In this document: piece by piece, positions 60,229 to 64,000 of the stretch
How positions within the stretch are numbered: position 1 is the first letter of the stretch
How the letters are laid out: every line of letters begins with the position of its first letter
NCBI RefSeq assembly: GCF_003259365.1
Contig: NZ_QLLY01000005.1
Location: 310,001-374,000, forward strand
DNA from: Streptomyces sp. PsTaAH-137
GTDB taxonomy: Bacteria; Actinomycetota; Actinomycetes; Streptomycetales; Streptomycetaceae
Direction: 5' to 3'
Length of the DNA stretch: 64,000 nucleotides
Program-made: the position numbers and the translations under genes
Notes under the pieces: generated by a model
Database searches by the model: none
What the model was told of the DNA's origin: nothing
What the model saw: the letters and a program-made list of their open reading frames with translations, nothing else

Positions 60229-61950
60229 TCAGAACAGGAAGTACCGCTGCGCGAGCGGCAGTTCGGCGGCCGGGGCGGGTTCGACGAGTTCGCCGTCGAT
60301 GGTCACGGCGAACGAGTCGGGGGCGACCTCGACGCGTGGCAGGGCATCGTTGTTGATCATGTCCGCCTTGGTGCGGCCACGGGTGGACCGGATCGGGACG
60401 AAGGACCGGTCGAGCCCGAGCCGCTCCACGAGTCCGTCCTCGATCGCCGCCTCGGTCACGAAGTTGAGGGAGTTGGCGGCCGGGGCCTTGCCGTGCGCGC
60501 CGAACATCGGGCGCGGCAGCACCGGCTGCGGGGTGGGGATGGAGGCGTTGGCGTCGCCCATCTGCGCGTAGGCGATCTGCCCGCCCTTTATGACCACCAG
60601 CGGCTTCACGCCGAAGAACCGCGGGTCCCAGAGGACCAGGTCGGCCAGCTTGCCGCTCTCCACGGAGCCGAGTTCGCCCTCGATGCCCTGGGCGATCGCC
60701 GCGTTGATCGTGTATTTGGCGACATAGCGACGCGCGCGCTGGTTGTCGGCGCGCAGATCGCCGGGGAGCAGGCCGCGGCGGCGCTTCATCACGTGCGCGG
60801 TCTGCCAGGTGCGCATGATGACCTCGCCGATGCGGCCCATGGCCTGCGAGTCCGACGACATGATCGAGATGGCGCCCAGGTCGTGCAGGATGTCCTCGGC
60901 CGCGATGGTGGTGGGGCGGATGCGGGACTCGGCGAAGGCGAGATCCTCGGGGACCGCCGGGTTGAGGTGGTGGCAGACCATCAGCATGTCGAGGTGCTCC
61001 TCGACGGTGTTGACGGTGTGCGGCCGGGTCGGGTTGGTGGAGGACGGCAGCATGTTGGGCAGCTGCACGGCGGTGATCATGTCGGGGGCGTGACCGCCGC
61101 CCGCGCCCTCGACATGGAAGGCGTGCAGGGTGCGGCCGCCGACGGCGTCGAAGGTGTCCTGGACGAAACCCGCCTCGTTCAGGGTGTCGGAGTGGACGGC
61201 GAGCTGGGCGCCGGACTCCTCGCAGACGTCGAGGCAGGCGGAGATCACGGCCGGGGTGGCGCCCCAGTCCTCGTGGATCTTGAACCCGCAGACTCCGGCG
61301 CGCAGTTGGTCGCGCATGGACTCCTTCGACATGGTGTTGCCCTTGCCGAGGAAGCCGATGTTGACGGGGCTGTTCTCCATCGCGGCGAACATCCGGGCGA
61401 GATGCCAGGAGCCGGGCGTGATGGTGGTGGCCTTCGATCCCTCGGCCGGTCCGGTGCCGCCGCCGACGAGCGTCGTGACGCCGGACGCGAGGGCCTCGTC
61501 GACGATGGTCGGCGAGATGAAGTGGATGTGGGTGTCGATGCCGCCGGCGGTGACGATCTTCCCGTTGCCCGCGAGGACCTCCGTCTCGGGCCCGATGACG
61601 AGATCCGGGTGGACGCCGTCCATGGTGTCCGGGTTGCCGGACTTGCCGATGGCGGTGATCCGGCCGTCACGGATGCCGATGTCGGCCTTGACGATGCCCC
61701 AGTGGTCGATGATCACGGCGCCGGTGATGACGGTGTCCGGGGTGCCCTCCGCGCGCGTGGCACGCGACTGGCCCATGGACTCGCGGATGACCTTGCCGCC
61801 GCCGAAGACCGCCTCGTCGCCGGAGCGGCCCGGGCCGCCGGAGCGGTCCTCCTCGATCTCGACGAACAGGTCGGTGTCGGCGAGCCGTATGCGGTCGCCC
61901 GTGGTGGGACCGAACAGGTCGGCGTAGGCGGCGCGGGACAGCTCAGGCAT
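60229..61950 (-). CDS. ureC: Urease alpha subunit UreC
   Basis: 573 residues with every nickel ligand: His 141 and 143 (THIHFISP), carbamylated Lys 224 (GFKIHEDWG), His 253 ([10 protein letters not shown]), His 279 ([13 protein letters not shown]) and Asp 367 ([10 protein letters not shown]); the mobile flap Cys 326-His 327 is in [13 protein letters not shown]. It cleaves urea to ammonia and carbamate. Its start overlaps the ureB end by 8 bp. Confidence 0.98.
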   Translation of the reverse strand: MPELSRAAYADLFGPTTGDRIRLADTDLFVEIEEDRSGGPGRSGDEAVFGGGKVIRESMGQSRATRAEGTPDTVITGAVIIDHWGIVKADIGIRDGRITAIGKSGNPDTMDGVHPDLVIGPETEVLAGNGKIVTAGGIDTHIHFISPTIVDEALASGVTTLVGGGTGPAEGSKATTITPGSWHLARMFAAMENSPVNIGFLGKGNTMSKESMRDQLRAGVCGFKIHEDWGATPAVISACLDVCEESGAQLAVHSDTLNEAGFVQDTFDAVGGRTLHAFHVEGAGGGHAPDMITAVQLPNMLPSSTNPTRPHTVNTVEEHLDMLMVCHHLNPAVPEDLAFAESRIRPTTIAAEDILHDLGAISIMSSDSQAMGRIGEVIMRTWQTAHVMKRRRGLLPGDLRADNQRARRYVAKYTINAAIAQGIEGELGSVESGKLADLVLWDPRFFGVKPLVVIKGGQIAYAQMGDANASIPTPQPVLPRPMFGAHGKAPAANSLNFVTEAAIEDGLVERLGLDRSFVPIRSTRGRTKADMINNDALPRVEVAPDSFAVTIDGELVEPAPAAELPLAQRYFLF

Positions 61951-62254
61951 CGAGGGGACCTCCGGTCTCGCCGCGCAGGCCGGGGACGATCCGGCGGCCC
62001 GCGAGGGGTACGAGTTCGACGTCGACGGGGATGCCGGGCTCGAAGCGGACGGCGGTGCCCGCGGCGATGTTCAGCCGCTTGCCGCGGGCGGCGGCGCGGT
62101 CGAAGTCGAGACCGGGGTTGGCCTCGGCGAAGTGGTAGTGGGAGCCGACCTGGACCGGGCGGTCGGCGGCGTTGAGGACCGTCATGCGGGTGACGTCGCG
62201 GCCCTCGTTGTAGGCGACGGGCGCGTCGGCGAAACGGATCTCTCCGGGAATCAT
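61943..62254 (-). CDS. ureB: Urease beta subunit UreB
   Basis: 103 residues from the ATG giving [13 protein letters not shown], preceded by GGGGAAG. The middle [19 protein letters not shown] and the C-terminal [10 protein letters not shown] are typical of separate bacterial UreB. It forms the (ABC)3 trimer with UreA and UreC. It lies 16 bp after ureA and overlaps ureC. Confidence 0.97.
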   Translation of the reverse strand: MIPGEIRFADAPVAYNEGRDVTRMTVLNAADRPVQVGSHYHFAEANPGLDFDRAAARGKRLNIAAGTAVRFEPGIPVDVELVPLAGRRIVPGLRGETGGPLDA

Positions 62255-62270
62255 GGCTGCCGCTTCCCCG

Positions 62271-62573
<303 letters not shown>

Positions 62574-62646
62574 GGTCCCACCTCACAGTCCTTCGCTCCG
62601 GGCCGTGCGGGGCCCGGCTGCCGCGGCCACCGCGACGGATATAGAT

Positions 62647-62662
62647 GTAACACACAAGAAAT
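62647..62662. promoter_or_regulatory. GlnR-box-like half site upstream of ureA
   Basis: GTAAC (62647-62651), six bases, then GAAAT (62658-62662) matches the first pair of the GlnR consensus (GTnAC-N6-GAAAC) with one mismatch; a second pair is not evident. Two TGCGCA palindromes follow at 62662-62679. Streptomyces ureA is a known GlnR target, so this is a sensible candidate. Confidence 0.4.
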
Positions 62663-62771
62663 GCGCATGATCTTGCGCACCCCGGTTACGAAAACCCCTG
62701 GTGGCGTGGGCCGCAGGCTAATGGCGCGGAGTTTCAGCGACGTTAACCGTTGCTTGACCGCGTCATGGTGA

Positions 62772-63392
62772 TCAGCTGACCTCGCCCATGCTCATCAGGC
62801 CCCGCAGACCCGCCTGGAGGGACTCGACCGGCACCCGGTCGAAGAGCGCCTGCTGGGTGAGGAATCCCTGCGCCGCGGCGACCATCACCCGCGCGACGGC
62901 CTCCGGATCCGCGTCGGCGCTCATCATCCCCGCGCGCTGATACCCCTCGACGATCCTCACCCAGGCGGCGGTGACCTTGCTGAACCCGTCCTGGATCACC
63001 GCCGCGAGCTCGGGATCGCGCAGGGTCTCGGTCCACACCTGGATCATCAGGCGCGCGAAGACCGGAACGCCCGCCTCGCGCAGCCCGGGGCGCAGCCCGT
63101 GCACATCGCGGAGCACCTTGTCGATCAGCTCGTACGGCGGCGGGGGCGGGGCCTGCCGGCCCGCCTCTTCGTACACCGTCCGCACGTCGTCCAGCACCTC
63201 GGTGACGATGGCGCGGATCAGCTCCTCCTTGCCGCTGAAGTAGCGGTAGACCGCCCCGGCGGACAGTCCCACCTCCTTGAGGACGTCCTGCATGGAGGTG
63301 GCGTGGAAGCCACCCCGCGCGAAGCAGAGGGCGGCGCCGTCCATGATCTGCCGGCGGCGGGCGTCGAGGTGCTCCTGGGATACACGGGCCAT
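62772..63392 (-). CDS. TetR-family regulator
   Basis: 206 residues from MARVSQEHLDARRRQIMDGA. The HTH runs through HATSMQDVLKEVGLSAGAVYRYFSGKEEL. The C-terminal domain has QVWTETLRDPELAAVI, the TetR_C pattern of QacR/AcrR-like drug regulators. It is divergent from the membrane protein at 63515; near-identical operator-like repeats flank the two promoters. Confidence 0.9.
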   Translation of the reverse strand: MARVSQEHLDARRRQIMDGAALCFARGGFHATSMQDVLKEVGLSAGAVYRYFSGKEELIRAIVTEVLDDVRTVYEEAGRQAPPPPPYELIDKVLRDVHGLRPGLREAGVPVFARLMIQVWTETLRDPELAAVIQDGFSKVTAAWVRIVEGYQRAGMMSADADPEAVARVMVAAAQGFLTQQALFDRVPVESLQAGLRGLMSMGEVS

Positions 63393-63404
63393 GATCCCCA
63401 AAAT

Positions 63405-63481
63405 AAAACGAACATTCATTCTTGACAAGGCGCGAGGCGGCCAGGACAGTGGGACCCGCTCGTAAAACGAACGCTCATTCT
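63405..63481. promoter_or_regulatory. Duplicated TetR operators between divergent genes
   Basis: AAAACGAACATTCATTCT (63405-63422) and AAAACGAACGCTCATTCT (63464-63481) differ at two of 18 positions. Each contains a GAAC..TCATTC dyad typical of TetR sites. The first is adjacent to TTGACA (63422-63427), which has GACAGT after 17 nt as a weak -10 for the plus-strand gene. Confidence 0.6.
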
Positions 63482-63514
63482 CTCAAATGTGCCGAACGCC
63501 CCCCGGAGGAACCG

Positions 63515-64000
63515 ATGCCCGCCCCGGACCGGACGACCAGGAAGTCGGCCGCCGTCGTCATCCTTGTGCCCCTGCTCGCCGCCCTCGCCCTGTGGGCGTT
63601 CGCCTGGCCCGCCGCACGGACGGCACCGCGCGATCTGCCGCTCGGGGTCGCCGGACCCACCGCCGCGACGGCCCCGGTCGCCCGTCAACTGGAGTCACGG
63701 AAGGGTGCGTTCGAGATCCACCGGTACGCCGACGAGGCCGCCGCGCGGGCCGCGGTCGAGGACCGGGCGGTCTACGGGGCGGTGGTGGTGACCCCGGGCG
63801 GGCCGAAGCTGCTGACCGCGTCGGCGGCGAGCCCGGTCGTCGCGCAGCTGCTGGAGCAGGCGGTGACCGCACAGGCGCCGGCGGGGACGAAGGTGACCAC
63901 GGTCGACGTGGTGCCCGCGCCAGCCGCCGACCCCCGGGGCGCCGCCCTGAGTTCGAGCGTGCTGCCGCTGGCCATCGCGGGGGTCGCGGGCGGCGCGATC
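63515..64000 (+). CDS. Membrane protein, N-terminal part (YhgE/ABC-2 or SNG1-like)
   Basis: 162 residues visible, running off the window. GGAGGA precedes the ATG. One N-terminal helix (AAVVILVPLLAALALWAFAWPA), then a soluble region (DLPLGVAGPTAATAPVARQLESRKGAFEIHRYADEAAARAAVEDRAVYGAVVVTPGG) resembling YhgE/DUF3533-type membrane proteins, and the beginning of further helices (VLPLAIAGVAGGAI). Probably an exporter component under the divergent TetR. Confidence 0.75.
   Translation, partial: MPAPDRTTRKSAAVVILVPLLAALALWAFAWPAARTAPRDLPLGVAGPTAATAPVARQLESRKGAFEIHRYADEAAARAAVEDRAVYGAVVVTPGGPKLLTASAASPVVAQLLEQAVTAQAPAGTKVTTVDVVPAPAADPRGAALSSSVLPLAIAGVAGGAI

Overview
The window is GC-rich (around 70% or more), densely coding DNA in which coding frames end almost every codon in G or C. 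Gene content points clearly to Streptomyces: a conservon (cvnABCD), the 1,3,6,8-tetrahydroxynaphthalene synthase RppA with its CYP158-type P450 and cupin monooxygenase, a MurT/GatD pair, many MarR/PadR/TetR/MocR regulators and ordinary Streptomyces housekeeping genes. From memory, the order rppA - P450 - cupin - acyl-CoA dehydrogenase - def - murT/gatD - pfk - ctaG - plsC - urease resembles one arm-proximal core segment of the S. coelicolor chromosome; this is recollection, not a search result. No rRNA, tRNA, CRISPR array, transposase, integrase or phage gene was seen.

Layout. 1-2.4 kb: a truncated PhzF-like gene facing away from a MocR-type regulator, then a YjbQ/UPF0047 gene. 2.5-6.8 kb: a sulfonate uptake and desulfonation operon (ssuC-ssuB-ssuA-ssuD) preceded by a good promoter and a 27-codon leader peptide ending in cysteine codons, and closed by a strong hairpin. 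6.8-16.7 kb: a flavin monooxygenase, a short MltG-like protein, an ABC exporter facing a MarR regulator, a large FAD/Fe-S dehydrogenase, a Tat-exported GH109-type enzyme and an L,D-transpeptidase-like lipoprotein. 17-20.7 kb: a heterodimeric ABC exporter whose defects all fall in one ATP site. 20.7-26.6 kb: a YdjM-like membrane protein, a Ski2-like helicase, TesB, a TPR protein and a DUF6397-type protein. 26.7-32.6 kb: a complete conservon with an extra cvnB paralogue, an F420/PPOX-type protein and an MHYT membrane sensor. 32.7-39.3 kb: methyltransferase, hydrolases, PadR, two unknown proteins, a secreted esterase and a fatty-acid desaturase. 39.6-43.8 kb: a coupled SNF2-SWIM pair. 44-46.8 kb: rppA-cyp158A-momA, all translationally coupled. 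46.9-56.2 kb: acyl-CoA dehydrogenase/TetR, peptide deformylase, murT-gatD, phosphofructokinase, CtaG, PlsC and an epimerase. 56.2-62.6 kb: a secreted tripeptidyl-peptidase-like hydrolase and the urease operon ureABCFGD on the minus strand, with a Streptomyces intergenic repeat between ureF and ureG. 62.7-64 kb: a TetR repressor divergent from a truncated membrane protein, with duplicated operators.

How the parts work together. Several modules are self-contained: sulfonate assimilation under probable cysteine attenuation; a small-GTPase signalling complex at the membrane; a polyketide-pigment pathway making polymerised flaviolin/THN products; lipid II amidation (MurT/GatD); and urea nitrogen assimilation, probably under GlnR. 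Regulation is well visible: many divergent pairs carry inverted or repeated operator-like sequences, and two exported enzymes have their ribosome binding sites buried in hairpins. Most convergent gene pairs share a perfect hairpin terminator.

Limits: starts were chosen by Shine-Dalgarno, codon bias and family knowledge; no alignment or folding program was run.
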